Positions 24,403 through 32,600 of a stretch of 36,646 bases of DNA are shown piece by piece; the stretch's first letter is position 1; each line of letters begins with the position of its first letter. Below the pieces are notes generated by a model that made no database searches, was not told where the DNA came from, and saw only the letters and a list, made by a program, of their open reading frames with translations. Source of the DNA: an uncultured Pseudomonadota bacterium (lineage in GTDB: Bacteria > Pseudomonadota > Gammaproteobacteria > Steroidobacterales > Steroidobacteraceae); NCBI GenBank assembly GCA_937920275.1, contig CALGVD010000088.1, positions 1-36,646 on the forward strand, given 5' to 3'. Position numbers and translations under genes: made by a program.

Positions 24403-25299
24403 ATGCGCCAGCGATCGATGATGTTCTGCTTGCCGTTACTGGTTTTGCTCGTCGCCTGCGGCGGTTCGGGATCGGCGGAAGTGGTCCCAGTCGCGGGCTC
24501 CACGCCACCGCCAGCGATCCCCCCGGCTCCGCCTGCGCAAGGCATCCGCACCATCACCTATGGCGGCGTCTCGGTGCAGGTGGTGATCCACATTCCGACC
24601 GCGTCGGTGAAAGACGCACTCGTTCTCTACCATCCCACCGTTTGGTTCGACGACCAGACCCTGCCGGCTGCCGAGAACACCCTCGAGAACTTCAAGCGCC
24701 TGCTCCAGCGCGACGACATGCTGCTGGTCAGCGTCGCCTACCCCCAGCAGAACCGCGAGATCGGCGAGGGTTTGCGCGAGGCGGAGGCCGCTCTCCTTTG
24801 GGTGAAGAACGAAGCCTCGAGAGCGCTGGGCCTATCGATAAACCGTGTCTTCATGGCCGGTCATTCCCAGGGGGCCTATGTCGCGACTCGGCTGAACACG
24901 CTGCATCCGACGGATGGGGTGATCGCCAATGCCCCGGGACCCCTCGACTTCGAGTACCGCTGCCTGCTCGAGGAACGCGGTAGCGCGCCGGGCAGCCAGG
25001 AATGCGGACTGATGGTCCAGCGCTACGGTCCTGCATCCGCCAACCCCGAACCGTATCGCAAGATCTCGCTGTTGTCGTTCACCGCGGGGTTCAAGGCGGA
25101 TGCGCTGTTCGTCCAAGGGCTGGACGACAGCGCGATCCAGATGCGCTCTTGGCCGCTCTTCAAGCAGTCCGTGCAGGCCTGCACGAGCTGTCAGCGGCCC
25201 GTCTTCCTCGAGGTCGCCGGCGGTCACAACGCGCTGTTCATCAGCTTCGAGGCCCGCGAGGCGTTCAATCAATTCATCGACCAACGGCGGAGCAGGTAG
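24403..25299 (+). CDS. Secreted alpha/beta-hydrolase lipoprotein
   Basis: A 298-residue lipoprotein. The signal segment MFCLPLLVLLVACGG contains the lipobox (LVAC), then a Pro-rich linker. The hydrolase body has the nucleophile elbow GHSQG in VFMAGHSQGAYVATRL and a late His in EVAGGHNAL, which fits a Ser-Asp-His triad; the Asp is likely in VQGLDDSA. Six Cys in the second half (CLLEERG, ECGLM, ACTSC) suggest disulfides outside the cytoplasm. The ATG at 24403 is favoured, with a GAGGG seven bases before it; GTG 24388 is the alternative. The substrate is unknown, with esterases and polyester or peptide hydrolases both possible. It is monocistronic. Confidence 0.83.
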   Translation: MRQRSMMFCLPLLVLLVACGGSGSAEVVPVAGSTPPPAIPPAPPAQGIRTITYGGVSVQVVIHIPTASVKDALVLYHPTVWFDDQTLPAAENTLENFKRLLQRDDMLLVSVAYPQQNREIGEGLREAEAALLWVKNEASRALGLSINRVFMAGHSQGAYVATRLNTLHPTDGVIANAPGPLDFEYRCLLEERGSAPGSQECGLMVQRYGPASANPEPYRKISLLSFTAGFKADALFVQGLDDSAIQMRSWPLFKQSVQACTSCQRPVFLEVAGGHNALFISFEAREAFNQFIDQRRSR

Positions 25300-25455
25300 G
25301 AAGCACAAGGCCCCTCCGCGGTCTGGAAGTCCACGCTCACCGTGCGGCGCGCAGCCGACGGCAGCCTGCAGGAACTGAGCTGGTACGAGCGCCGGGAGGG
25401 ATGGGACGTTTGGCCCACCCCATCCGGATGTCTCGCAACATGTCACTTCGCGTGA
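25300..25455 (+). pseudogene. Decayed coding remnant after the hydrolase stop
   Basis: Directly after the TAG of the hydrolase gene, in the same frame, 51 codons stay open with the GC-rich third-base pattern of real genes here. They encode WKSTLTVRRAADGSLQ and ELSWYERREGWDVWP before a TGA at 25453-25455. No start codon or ribosome site precedes them. This looks like the 3' end of a lost gene or a stranded domain; I cannot name the parent. The alternative is chance. Confidence 0.4.
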
Positions 25456-25523
25456 AGCCGCGGTTCAGGGTAGGACATTCAAATGAGCTTCCCATGCGGC
25501 CGATACCGCTGACCCCCCCCACT

Positions 25524-25560
25524 GAGCGGGACTGCAATCGAGGCGCTCGGACTCCCGCTC
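25524..25560. other. Long-loop inverted repeat in the intergenic region
   Basis: GAGCGGGA (25524-25531) and TCCCGCTC (25553-25560) are perfect 8-bp arms with a 21-base loop. A run of eight C lies just before, at 25513-25520. No T-run follows. It lies in the 290 bp between the coding remnant and the GbsR-type promoter, which otherwise shows no gene. Confidence 0.35.
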
Positions 25561-25670
25561 TACATCGGGGGTGTCGTCAAAGCACGGCCCGGCGTGCACC
25601 GCTGCAACCCGCCCGGATCATTTGTCAGCCCGGGCGCCCCGCTTCTGCCCTCTGGACCGTGACGACGAGC

Positions 25671-25719
25671 TTGACAACTGCTCCACCGAGACTATAATTT
25701 CTGTAATTCCTGAAATTAC
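25671..25719 (+). promoter_or_regulatory. Near-consensus promoter with overlapping operator
   Basis: TTGACA (25671-25676) and TATAAT (25693-25698) are both full consensus hexamers with a 16-bp spacer. Two nested inverted repeats overlap the -10 and start region: TAATTTC/GAAATTA (25695-25701 and 25712-25718) and GTAATT-cctga-AATTAC (25703-25719). The promoter should be strong when free and blocked when the palindrome is bound; the MarR/GbsR-type regulator encoded immediately downstream is the obvious candidate repressor. Confidence 0.8.
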
Positions 25720-25743
25720 TAACACTTTAGTCGGAGTGTCCTC

Positions 25744-26268
25744 ATGCAACTCACACCGCTTATGCAGCGCTACATCGTCCACTGGGGTGAGATGGGCAGC
25801 CGATGGGGGATGAACCGCTCCGTCGCGCAGATCCATGCGCTGCTGTTCCTCGCCGAGAAACCGCTGCATGCCGACGAGATCGCCGAGACGCTCGGCATCG
25901 CCCGGTCGAACGTCAGCACCGGCCTGCGTGAACTGCAAGCCTGGGACCTCATCCGGGTGACCCAGGTGCTCGGTGATCGTCGCGACCTCTTTGCTGCCCA
26001 GCACGACACCTGGGAGGTCATCCAGTCGATCATCGAGGGCCGGAAACGCCGCGAGATCGACCCGACACTGGCATTGCTCCGCGATTGCGTCGCCCAGCTG
26101 CGGCAAGACACCCTCACTCCGCCGTCGGTCAAGCGGCGGATCGAGGATCAGCTCGAATTCATGGAGACGCTGACGGGGTGGTACGACCTCGTGAAGCGCC
26201 TGCCGCGGAAGACATTGCTGAAGATGATGAAGATGGGCGATCGGATCTCCAAATTGGTCGGGGAGTGA
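25744..26268 (+). CDS. GbsR/MarR-type transcriptional regulator
   Basis: A 174-residue winged-helix regulator. The DNA-binding part (about residues 28-80) reads QIHALLFLAEKPLHADEIAE, then TLGIARSNVSTGLREL and DLIRVTQVLGDRRDLFAA, the arrangement of GbsR-like proteins; the C-terminal helices should dimerise. The start is ATG at 25744 with GGAG seven bases before. It is the first gene of a plus-strand cluster, 27 bp ahead of a DUF4166 gene, and has a strong promoter with an overlapping palindrome, so it most likely represses its own operon until an unknown signal appears. Confidence 0.88.
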   Translation: MQLTPLMQRYIVHWGEMGSRWGMNRSVAQIHALLFLAEKPLHADEIAETLGIARSNVSTGLRELQAWDLIRVTQVLGDRRDLFAAQHDTWEVIQSIIEGRKRREIDPTLALLRDCVAQLRQDTLTPPSVKRRIEDQLEFMETLTGWYDLVKRLPRKTLLKMMKMGDRISKLVGE

Positions 26269-26295
26269 CGCCGAGGGCAGCGCGGAGGCGACCAG

Positions 26296-26982
26296 ATGAT
26301 CTCCATCAGCCGTTCATCGCTCCGGAAACCGGCGGAACCGCCCGCACCGCGCGGCGGCGTCGGCATCAGGCAGGTCATCGGTGAAGCGGCATGGCAGCGC
26401 CTGCCGGCGGCCGTCCGCCAACGGTTCGATGCCGCACGTGGTTCCGTGGACTACATCGGTCGCTTCGAGGTCGTGGCCGCGAGCCCGGCCGGTCGCCTCA
26501 TCGCCCATCTCGCACGGGTGCTCGGCTCTCCGGTCGCCACCGCTGTCGGCAACGACATCCCGGCCGTTGTGCGGGTGCGCGCGCTCCAGCATGGCGTGCA
26601 ATGGCATCGGGAATACGCATGGCCGGACGGCACCCGGTCCGTGGTGCACTCCACGAAATCGATCGACCGCGGGGGCAACCTGGTTGAACGTCTACCGGCG
26701 CGCCTGTGCATGCCGTTGGCGGTCCATGAGCGTCACGGCATCCTGCACTTCATCAGCACCGGCTACTACTTCGATCTGACCCAGGACTGGCTGCGGGCAT
26801 GGGGCTTCGACCATGAGTGGCGGTTGCCGTTACCACGCTGGTTGTCGCCCGGGACGACGCATGTGGAACACATCGATGAACCCGATGGGTGGTTCCGGTT
26901 CACCCTGCGGGTCACCCACGAACGGCTAGGTCAGCTTTTCTTCCAGACCGGGCGCTTCCGCGCCGAAGGAGACCGACGATGA
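26296..26982 (+). CDS. DUF4166-like protein
   Basis: A 228-residue cytoplasmic protein without membrane segments. It resembles DUF4166 proteins (GRFEVVAASPAGRLIAHLAR near the N-terminus, FRFTLRVTHERLGQLFFQTG near the end). In many bacteria this domain is fused behind a saccharopine-dehydrogenase-like reductase; here such a reductase is encoded separately at 29351-30454 on the other strand. No enzyme activity is established for it to my knowledge. GGAGG lies seven bases before the ATG, and the gene overlaps the next by four bases. Confidence 0.78.
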   Translation: MISISRSSLRKPAEPPAPRGGVGIRQVIGEAAWQRLPAAVRQRFDAARGSVDYIGRFEVVAASPAGRLIAHLARVLGSPVATAVGNDIPAVVRVRALQHGVQWHREYAWPDGTRSVVHSTKSIDRGGNLVERLPARLCMPLAVHERHGILHFISTGYYFDLTQDWLRAWGFDHEWRLPLPRWLSPGTTHVEHIDEPDGWFRFTLRVTHERLGQLFFQTGRFRAEGDRR

Positions 26983-28850
26983 ACACCTTGTTTGCGCTCT
27001 TGACCCTGCAAGCGGTGATGGGCGCCATCGACAATCTTTGGCATCACGAACTGACGGAGCGTCTGCCCGGCAAGCGCTCAGCCCGTCTCGAACTGTCGCT
27101 GCACGCCGCTCGGGAGGCGCTGTACGCCTTTCTGTTCCTGGCCTTGGCTTGGTACACATGGCACGGCGGCTGGGCGTGGGTGATCGGCGCCGTGGTCATC
27201 GCAGAGATCGTCATCACCCTCGGCGACTTCATCGTGGAAGACAGGACCCGCCGTCTGCCGGAACTGGAACGCGTCCTGCATACGCTGCTGGCCATCAGCA
27301 TCGGCGCGGTGCTCGCAGCACTCTGGCCGGTGTTGGCGGTCTGGGCCTCGATGTCCCATGGCGTGGTCGCCGTCGACCACGGTCTCGTCTCATGGATGTT
27401 CACCGTCTTCGGGCTCGGAGCGGCGGCGTGGTCGCTGCGCAACGGCATCGCCGCGCTCAACCACTTCCGGCCGCCGCGGTGGGTGCGCGAACCTTTGGAG
27501 CGCGCTGCGCAGGCCACGGGTCGCGCAGTGCTGGTGTCGGGCGCCACCGGCTTCGTCGGCGGGCACCTCGTGCGGCATCTCCTGCGGCGAGGCGACTCCG
27601 TCATCGTGTGGACGCGTGATGCCGATCGGGCGCTCGATCTTTTCGGCCCCCATGTCCGCATCGTCACCGATCTCGCCGAGCTCGGCGGACACCCGCCGCT
27701 GCACGCCGTGGTACATCTCGCCGGTGCGCCTGTGTTCGGAATCCCATGGACCGCGTCGCGACGCCGTACGCTGATCGCCAGCCGGGTCGAGAGCGCGACG
27801 GCCCTGCTCGACCTCTGCAGCAAACTCCCGAATCCACCGCGTGTGTGGGTGGGCGCCAGCGCCATCGGCTACTACGGCGCACACGAGGCACGGCGGATCT
27901 CGGAGTCGGATGGCTCAGGAGTCGGCTTCCAATCGGAGCTCTGCCGGTCGGTGGAGCGGATGGGCGACGCTGCGGAAGCGATGGGCATGAGGTCGGTCAT
28001 GCTGCGCATCGGCCTCGTGCTCGGGCACGGCGGTATTCTTGAGAGACTGGCGCTGCCGACACGGATGGGCCTCGGAACGGTGCTCGGCGACGGTCGGCAA
28101 TGGTGGTCGTGGGTCCACATCGACGACCTGGTGCGCATCATCGCCTTCTGCATCGATACACCACGGGTCTCGGGCGCGGTCAACGCGGTCGCACCTCAGG
28201 CAGTCCGTCAACGCGACTTCCAGCGACTGCTGGCCCGTACTCTGAATCGACCGCAATGGCTTCGTGTACCGGCTGCACCGCTGCGCGTCGCGCTCGGGGA
28301 GATGTCGGGTCTTCTGCTCGAAGGCCAGCGTGTCATCCCGGCGCGTCTGTCCGCGCTCGGGTTCGACTTCCGCCGTCCGACGCTGCGGTCGGCGCTCCGC
28401 AACCTGTTGATCCAACGACAGGCAGCGCCCGCTGTCGTGACCCCGACCGCGCGCTGCGAGGTCTACTACAATGCGGATTGCCCGGTGTGCAGCTTCGAGA
28501 TGTCGCACTACGCCAAGGCGCTCGCAGAGACCGCCGGGAACGGACCTGAGATGCTTTTCGTGGATGGTCCGAGAGAGGCCGATCGCCTCGCGTCATGGGG
28601 ACTTCGTGCGGAGCACCTCGAGTCGCGACTTTACCTGCGGGACGAACATGGCCGCGTATCGAGCGGCTTCGACGCGATGCTGGCGCTGTGGGATCGGCTA
28701 CCCGTCTATCGATCTGTGGCACGCGTGTTCAGGCTGCCGGGGCTGCATGCCGCGGGCGCCGCGCTATACGACCATGTCATCGCACCGCTGCTGACGGCGT
28801 GGGCACGACGGCGCTCCAATGCAGAACTTCGGCGTCGGGCGCACACATAG
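26979..28850 (+). CDS. Fusion: membrane domain, TIGR01777-type epimerase, DCC domain
   Basis: A 623-residue three-part protein. Residues 1-160 hold about four membrane helices with a HHEL motif near residue 22. Residues of about 180-480 form an extended-SDR NAD(P)-binding domain of the YfcH/TIGR01777 family: GATGFVGGHLV at 188-198, then VVHLAGAPVFG, and WSWVHIDDLVRII. Residues of about 490-610 form a DCC thiol-oxidoreductase-like domain (DCPVC at 500-504). The ATG at 26979 has an AAGGAG site and overlaps the DUF4166 stop. The fusion implies a membrane-tethered redox step, with NAD(P) chemistry coupled to a thiol domain; the substrate is unknown. Confidence 0.85.
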   Translation: MNTLFALLTLQAVMGAIDNLWHHELTERLPGKRSARLELSLHAAREALYAFLFLALAWYTWHGGWAWVIGAVVIAEIVITLGDFIVEDRTRRLPELERVLHTLLAISIGAVLAALWPVLAVWASMSHGVVAVDHGLVSWMFTVFGLGAAAWSLRNGIAALNHFRPPRWVREPLERAAQATGRAVLVSGATGFVGGHLVRHLLRRGDSVIVWTRDADRALDLFGPHVRIVTDLAELGGHPPLHAVVHLAGAPVFGIPWTASRRRTLIASRVESATALLDLCSKLPNPPRVWVGASAIGYYGAHEARRISESDGSGVGFQSELCRSVERMGDAAEAMGMRSVMLRIGLVLGHGGILERLALPTRMGLGTVLGDGRQWWSWVHIDDLVRIIAFCIDTPRVSGAVNAVAPQAVRQRDFQRLLARTLNRPQWLRVPAAPLRVALGEMSGLLLEGQRVIPARLSALGFDFRRPTLRSALRNLLIQRQAAPAVVTPTARCEVYYNADCPVCSFEMSHYAKALAETAGNGPEMLFVDGPREADRLASWGLRAEHLESRLYLRDEHGRVSSGFDAMLALWDRLPVYRSVARVFRLPGLHAAGAALYDHVIAPLLTAWARRRSNAELRRRAHT

Positions 28851-28861
28851 CCCTAAGGCTG

Positions 28862-28893
28862 CGCATGGCGGGTGCGGTATGCCCCGCCATGCG
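28862..28893. terminator. Bidirectional hairpin between convergent genes
   Basis: Perfect 11-bp arms, CGCATGGCGGG and CCCGCCATGCG, with a 10-base loop fill the gap between the two converging genes. It is positioned to end transcripts from both sides, although neither side has a proper T-run, so it may work as an mRNA end stabiliser instead. Confidence 0.6.
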
Positions 28894-28895
28894 GA

Positions 28896-29354
28896 TCATC
28901 CGTCGATCACCCGCTCCCGTTGCGCGGGCGTCAGCAATGCGCAGTGTCCATGCCGCCCGAACCACCGATATCGGTTCCTAGCGACGAGCTTGTACATCGC
29001 GTCGCGCAGCGACTCGGGCAGCAGCCGGCCGACCTCCAGCATCCGCCAGGGTCCACCGACCACCGGCAAGAGCCGCAGGTAGCCGCCGCTCATGCCCCAG
29101 CAGTGGCCGCCCTCGATGAGCAGATAGGTCGTGTCGACCTCGACACCATAGTGCCGATACAGCGCCGACCCGAGACGCCCCTGCGCCGACGCGAACAAGA
29201 CCCGCCTTCGGCGATCCGAAGCCATCAGCCATCGGACACCGGTCGAGCAGAGCCCGCAATGGCCGTCGAACACGAACAAGGGCCGCGAGTCGTCCCACGC
29301 GGGGACATCGGGATCCTCGCGCCAGGAGAAGGCCTGGACGGAGTGACGCGTCAT
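28896..29354 (-). CDS. DCC-family thiol oxidoreductase-like protein
   Basis: A 152-residue DUF393/DCC-family protein. The name motif is present as FDGHCGLCSTGV (Asp, Cys-x-x-Cys) near residue 30, in a thioredoxin-like fold, followed by FASAQGRLGSALYR and the C-terminal RYRWFGRHGHC. The CxxC should support thiol-disulfide chemistry. The start is ATG at 29354, overlapping the reductase stop by four bases, so the two are one operon. The frame is open upstream to 29495 but lies inside the reductase. It is the second DCC copy in the cluster; the other is fused to the epimerase across the hairpin. Confidence 0.87.
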   Translation of the reverse strand: MTRHSVQAFSWREDPDVPAWDDSRPLFVFDGHCGLCSTGVRWLMASDRRRRVLFASAQGRLGSALYRHYGVEVDTTYLLIEGGHCWGMSGGYLRLLPVVGGPWRMLEVGRLLPESLRDAMYKLVARNRYRWFGRHGHCALLTPAQRERVIDG

Positions 29355-30454
29355 GACCGGATGATCTCGATGTCGAGAGATGACAGCGCGGCGAGGTACT
29401 CCTCGAGACGGATCAGGTCGAGGCAGGGTCGTGCTCCGGGCGCGATCGAACCGCCGTGCGCCAACCGACGGGCGATCAATATCGCAGGGACACACGGAAT
29501 GTTGGGTCCGTGACCGGAGCGGGCGATGATGCGTTCTATGCGCGTCACGGGTTGTCCGTCATGCCCCCTACCGGCGATCCTCATGTGGAAGCCGCTGCGC
29601 CCGCTGCCCCAGCGGTCGAACTGGAACGATAGCCTCAACAGGGCGTCGGACCACCGATCGAGCGGAGGCAGCAGCCCGATCCGCACACCCCAGGACAGCA
29701 ACCAGGTGCCGAAGTGCAGCACGGCGCTCTCGTGTCCTGCCCCGAATCGCATCCACCGTAAACCGGGATACCGCGCCGGAAAGAGATCGAGATCGGGCAC
29801 ATCGCAGTGACCGAACCAACGCCGCCCCAATCCGGGGTAGAACTCCGGATGAAGGCCCTGCCAGCCGAAAACACGCTGCATCCGCCCGTCGCGCAAGGCG
29901 GTGAACGGGCGACCCACATAGGACAGCACGGCGCTCGCCGTGGCCGATCCGCGATTGGTCTGCTGTGCCGCCGTGATCCCGTAGTCGACGGACTCGATAC
30001 GAGCGAAGTCTCGCGCAGCATCGTCGAGATACGCTGCTGTGAGGCACGGCACGGAGCTGGCACCCGAGATCACCGCGACGCCACCCGCGCGGGCTGCATC
30101 ATCCAGCGACCCGATACCGCAGACGAACGCGCGTGCATCGGCCAGATCGCAATAATGGGCGCGCGCAGCGATCGTCGCTTCGGCCACCGCGTAGGACTGC
30201 CGCTGGAAAGGGCCGACGGTGTGGATGACCAGTCCGGGGCGCAGATCGGCCAAAGACGGCCCGACCCCCCGTGCGATGTCGAGCGATGCCGCTTCGGCGG
30301 GGTTGACCGCCTCCAACCGGGACGCGAAGGCCTTCGCTTTGTCGAGCGACCGACCGGCGATGACCAAGCTGATCGAGGGGTCGTCCTTGAGGGCACGCGC
30401 GACATACCCCCCGAAGTTGCCGTAACCGCCGAGGATGAGGACGCGGAAGCTCAC
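29351..30454 (-). CDS. Saccharopine-dehydrogenase-like NAD(P) oxidoreductase
   Basis: A 367-residue protein. A Rossmann motif opens it (ILGGYGNFGGYVARAL), followed by IAGRSLDKAKAFASRL, HTVGPFQRQSY and YCDLADARAFV, the pattern of the Sacchrp_dh_NADP family. Most members are not lysine enzymes, and no lysine genes are near. Domains of this kind are often fused to DUF4166, whose stand-alone version is at 26296, so the separate genes of this cluster probably act together. The start is ATG at 30454. The downstream DCC gene overlaps it by four bases. Confidence 0.85.
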   Translation of the reverse strand: MSFRVLILGGYGNFGGYVARALKDDPSISLVIAGRSLDKAKAFASRLEAVNPAEAASLDIARGVGPSLADLRPGLVIHTVGPFQRQSYAVAEATIAARAHYCDLADARAFVCGIGSLDDAARAGGVAVISGASSVPCLTAAYLDDAARDFARIESVDYGITAAQQTNRGSATASAVLSYVGRPFTALRDGRMQRVFGWQGLHPEFYPGLGRRWFGHCDVPDLDLFPARYPGLRWMRFGAGHESAVLHFGTWLLSWGVRIGLLPPLDRWSDALLRLSFQFDRWGSGRSGFHMRIAGRGHDGQPVTRIERIIARSGHGPNIPCVPAILIARRLAHGGSIAPGARPCLDLIRLEEYLAALSSLDIEIIRS

Positions 30455-30657
30455 GCGACAAGATTACCCGCCAGCGTGCGGGACTGCGACGCCGCTCGTC
30501 AAAGAGGCTCCCACCATCCGCCGGGAAATTTCTCCCCGCAGGTCTTGCATCACGGGGGCGCTTGCCGTAACTTCCGCGCCGCGTTGCGGGGTCGGGTACC
30601 GGTCGTGACGCCCAGAAATGGTGCTCCGGATCCCTTTGGAGGTGTGGCAAGACAGAG

Positions 30658-31035
30658 ATGAAGACGAACTACGCGCCCCACGGCAATGACTCCGGACGCC
30701 TGCTCGCTGTGAACCAGTACCTCGAGCAGAACTTCCCAGACTTCTTCGCCGAAGCCCGGTTCCATGTGGGGGACGACGACTATTTCCTCTATTCCCGCTT
30801 CGGCCAGTACCTCGCCCGCTCCATCGAAGACCGCCGCGCCCCGCGCGCCAAGATCAACCGCGGTTTCACCGTCCTCAACAAGATGGCCGCCGTGTCCCGC
30901 AAGGACCCGGCCGTGCGCCGCATGCTGGTCTCGGGCCCGCTCGAGCACCTGTTCGACGCCCCCAAGGCCCGCGCGCTCGCCATGAAGCGCCTCTCGCCCG
31001 TCGCCCAGGGGTATCTCGAAAGCCTCTGCGAATGA
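30658..31035 (+). CDS. Hypothetical protein, small soluble
   Basis: A 125-residue, mostly helical protein without signal or membrane segment. The layout (FPDFFAEARFHVGDDDYFLY, then SRFGQYLARSIEDRR, LNKMAAVSRKDPAVRRMLV and a KRLSPVAQGYLESL end) loosely resembles DUF7674-like helical proteins, some of which sit in toxin-immunity loci; I regard this as a weak similarity. GGAGG lies about 14 bases before the ATG and a weaker AGAG closer. The 203-bp gap before it (30455-30657) shows no gene or clear promoter. Confidence 0.7.
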   Translation: MKTNYAPHGNDSGRLLAVNQYLEQNFPDFFAEARFHVGDDDYFLYSRFGQYLARSIEDRRAPRAKINRGFTVLNKMAAVSRKDPAVRRMLVSGPLEHLFDAPKARALAMKRLSPVAQGYLESLCE

Positions 31036-31111
31036 GGTCGCCGGAGCGGAACTTGGCCGTGTGACCGCTGTCATCCGAGTGGGAGCATCGATTCCCGATC
31101 GGAGCGACACA

Positions 31112-31849
31112 ATGAATTTCGTTCATCAGGCCACGGTCGGCGCCGTGTCGGCAGTCCTCTTCCTCGGCGTCTCGTTGTCCTTCGGGCAGTCGCTCCCCTC
31201 ACCAGACGAAGCGACGTTGCCGAACGACGAGGTGCTGGTGAACGCCTCCAAGAGCCCCTTCTCGATCGACGCCAAGGCACTGCGGCGTGCAGCGGCAGTC
31301 TTCGACAAGGACCGCTCGTTGGCACCGGAGGCGCCGCTGCGATTCCGGGTGATCGACTACACGCCGAAGGCGGAGCCCCTGCGGATCTGGATCGAGCGTG
31401 ACGATGACGTCGAGACCGTCGCGGTAGGCGCGGATGGCCTGCTGAGCCTTCCGCAGGTTGCATTCGCGGATGGTGCGCGCCTTCATGCCAACCGATCCGA
31501 AGAGGCGCTGACGCTGACGCCGGAGATCCTCTCTCCAGGCACAGCGCTGCACACGCGTCGGCTCGGCGATCTGCGGCTGCAGTGCCGGGTCGATTTAGCT
31601 CTGCGTATTTATGAGGAGCCGCTGTACGTCAGAGCGTTGATGCCGCCGGTGAGCATGGTGTGCAATTCCAAAAATTTCGGATACTACGTTTATACGGGCT
31701 TCCCGGTCGAGTCGGCCGAAATCCCCGGTGCCGATGCCTACAAGACGGTCAGGGGCGACAAATCTAAGACAATATCAATGAGAGGGGGCTACGCGGCACC
31801 CCTAGGTGACCGCTCCATCAGCGACGACGCGATCATCGAGCTTAAATGA
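31112..31849 (+). CDS. Hypothetical secreted protein
   Basis: A 245-residue exported protein. The signal peptide is residues 1-27 (ATVGAVSAVLFLGVSLSFGQ). No known domain is recognised in the rest, which is acidic with two Cys (LQCRVDL, MVCNSKN). GGAG lies seven bases before the ATG at 31112; the frame opens earlier at 31061. The last 80 codons use clearly more A/T-ending codons than the first 160 (for instance around 31595-31690 and 31755-31785), a break inside the gene. The four-base overlap with the next gene makes a two-gene unit. Confidence 0.75.
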   Translation: MNFVHQATVGAVSAVLFLGVSLSFGQSLPSPDEATLPNDEVLVNASKSPFSIDAKALRRAAAVFDKDRSLAPEAPLRFRVIDYTPKAEPLRIWIERDDDVETVAVGADGLLSLPQVAFADGARLHANRSEEALTLTPEILSPGTALHTRRLGDLRLQCRVDLALRIYEEPLYVRALMPPVSMVCNSKNFGYYVYTGFPVESAEIPGADAYKTVRGDKSKTISMRGGYAAPLGDRSISDDAIIELK

Positions 31850-32259
31850 TGCTGCGTTCGATGCTGGTCTCGGTGGTGATGTCTGCGGTGTCGTTGGGCG
31901 CGCCGCTCGCCGTGTCCGAGCCCGCAGCGACCAGGCGCATCGCCCCACCGCTCGATCTGCGATTGGGCGATATCCGGAAGTTCGTCCCCACAGAGGAACT
32001 CGACACGCCCCTCGACGCCGCCATCGACGAGGTGGTCGTGCGCTCGCCGCGGGTCCGTTCGCGGCTGCCTGAACGCATGCCGATACCGCGGGGCGTGGGC
32101 GGATTGGGGTGGCTGCTCGACCATCCCACGCAGTTCTGGCGGCTGTTCGTGCCCGACCCCAATGCGCCGCCGATCCCGACCCGAGTTTTCGATGATCCCC
32201 TGTTGGGGGTATCCCCCTCACACCGCAGGCTCATCGGCGAGCCGGGACGGGCCCTTTGA
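31846..32259 (+). CDS. Hypothetical secreted protein, partner of the preceding gene
   Basis: A 137-residue exported protein with a signal peptide (MLVSVVMSAVSLGAPLAVSE) and a proline- and arginine-rich mature part without Cys. The end contains a WLLDHPTQFWRLF segment that could be amphipathic. No family is recognised. It starts with ATGATG at 31846, overlapping the preceding stop, so it is translated with the 245-residue protein. Its 3' end is ambiguous: another frame stays open until 32437, but only this frame carries the signal. Confidence 0.65.
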   Translation: MMLRSMLVSVVMSAVSLGAPLAVSEPAATRRIAPPLDLRLGDIRKFVPTEELDTPLDAAIDEVVVRSPRVRSRLPERMPIPRGVGGLGWLLDHPTQFWRLFVPDPNAPPIPTRVFDDPLLGVSPSHRRLIGEPGRAL

Positions 32260-32573
32260 CACCCTGCGGGTCATGCCCACAGCCCGGCCGCGCAGCGCCT
32301 CCCCGGGCGCCCCTACGCCGAGCTCCTCCGGAGTCGACCCTGACTATCGGCTGCGAGAACGGGCGGTGATGTTGTCGCCCATCGGACTAGAGCACTTCCG
32401 CAGACATGCGACTCGAGTGATCCCCCGGACCATATAAGGCACGCTCAGGCAGGACGCTTGTGGAAGGCCGTAGACCCCTCAGCGCATTAGCCAAACAACG
32501 CAACACCCGCCCATTTTTTTGGCGACTGTCGCCGGCCGAACGACGGACAGCACCGTTCAAAGCACACCTCCCC
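32260..32573. other. Gene-free intergenic stretch
   Basis: I see no credible gene in the 398 bp between 32259 and the peptide start region. It contains a run of seven T followed by a small hairpin (GGCGA/TCGCC near 32520-32532), in the wrong order for a terminator on either strand, and becomes less GC-rich towards the promoter at 32574. One overlapping open frame (32162-32437) has no start signal. Confidence 0.5.
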
Positions 32574-32600
32574 TTGACACCCCCCCCCGCCGATTACTGT
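32574..32600 (+). promoter_or_regulatory. Promoter with a C9 run in its spacer
   Basis: A consensus -35, TTGACA (32574-32579), is followed directly by nine C (32580-32588) and then TACTGT (32595-32600), the best -10, at 15 bp spacing. Two extra C would give the optimal 17. Homopolymer runs in promoter spacers are the classic basis of slipped-strand phase variation, so expression of the downstream peptide could switch with tract length. A less likely -10 is TTAAAT at 32600-32605. Confidence 0.55.

Noticed and set aside
30455-30657. tRNA or small RNA in the larger gaps
   Set aside because: No cloverleaf-like or T-loop sequence was found here or in the other gaps.
32162-32437. 91-codon open frame overlapping the end of a secreted-protein gene
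   Set aside because: No ribosome site, no signal, and it overlaps a better-supported frame.
32513-32532. T-run with adjacent hairpin as terminator
   Set aside because: The T-run precedes the hairpin on the plus strand and becomes an A-run after it on the minus strand, the wrong order both ways.
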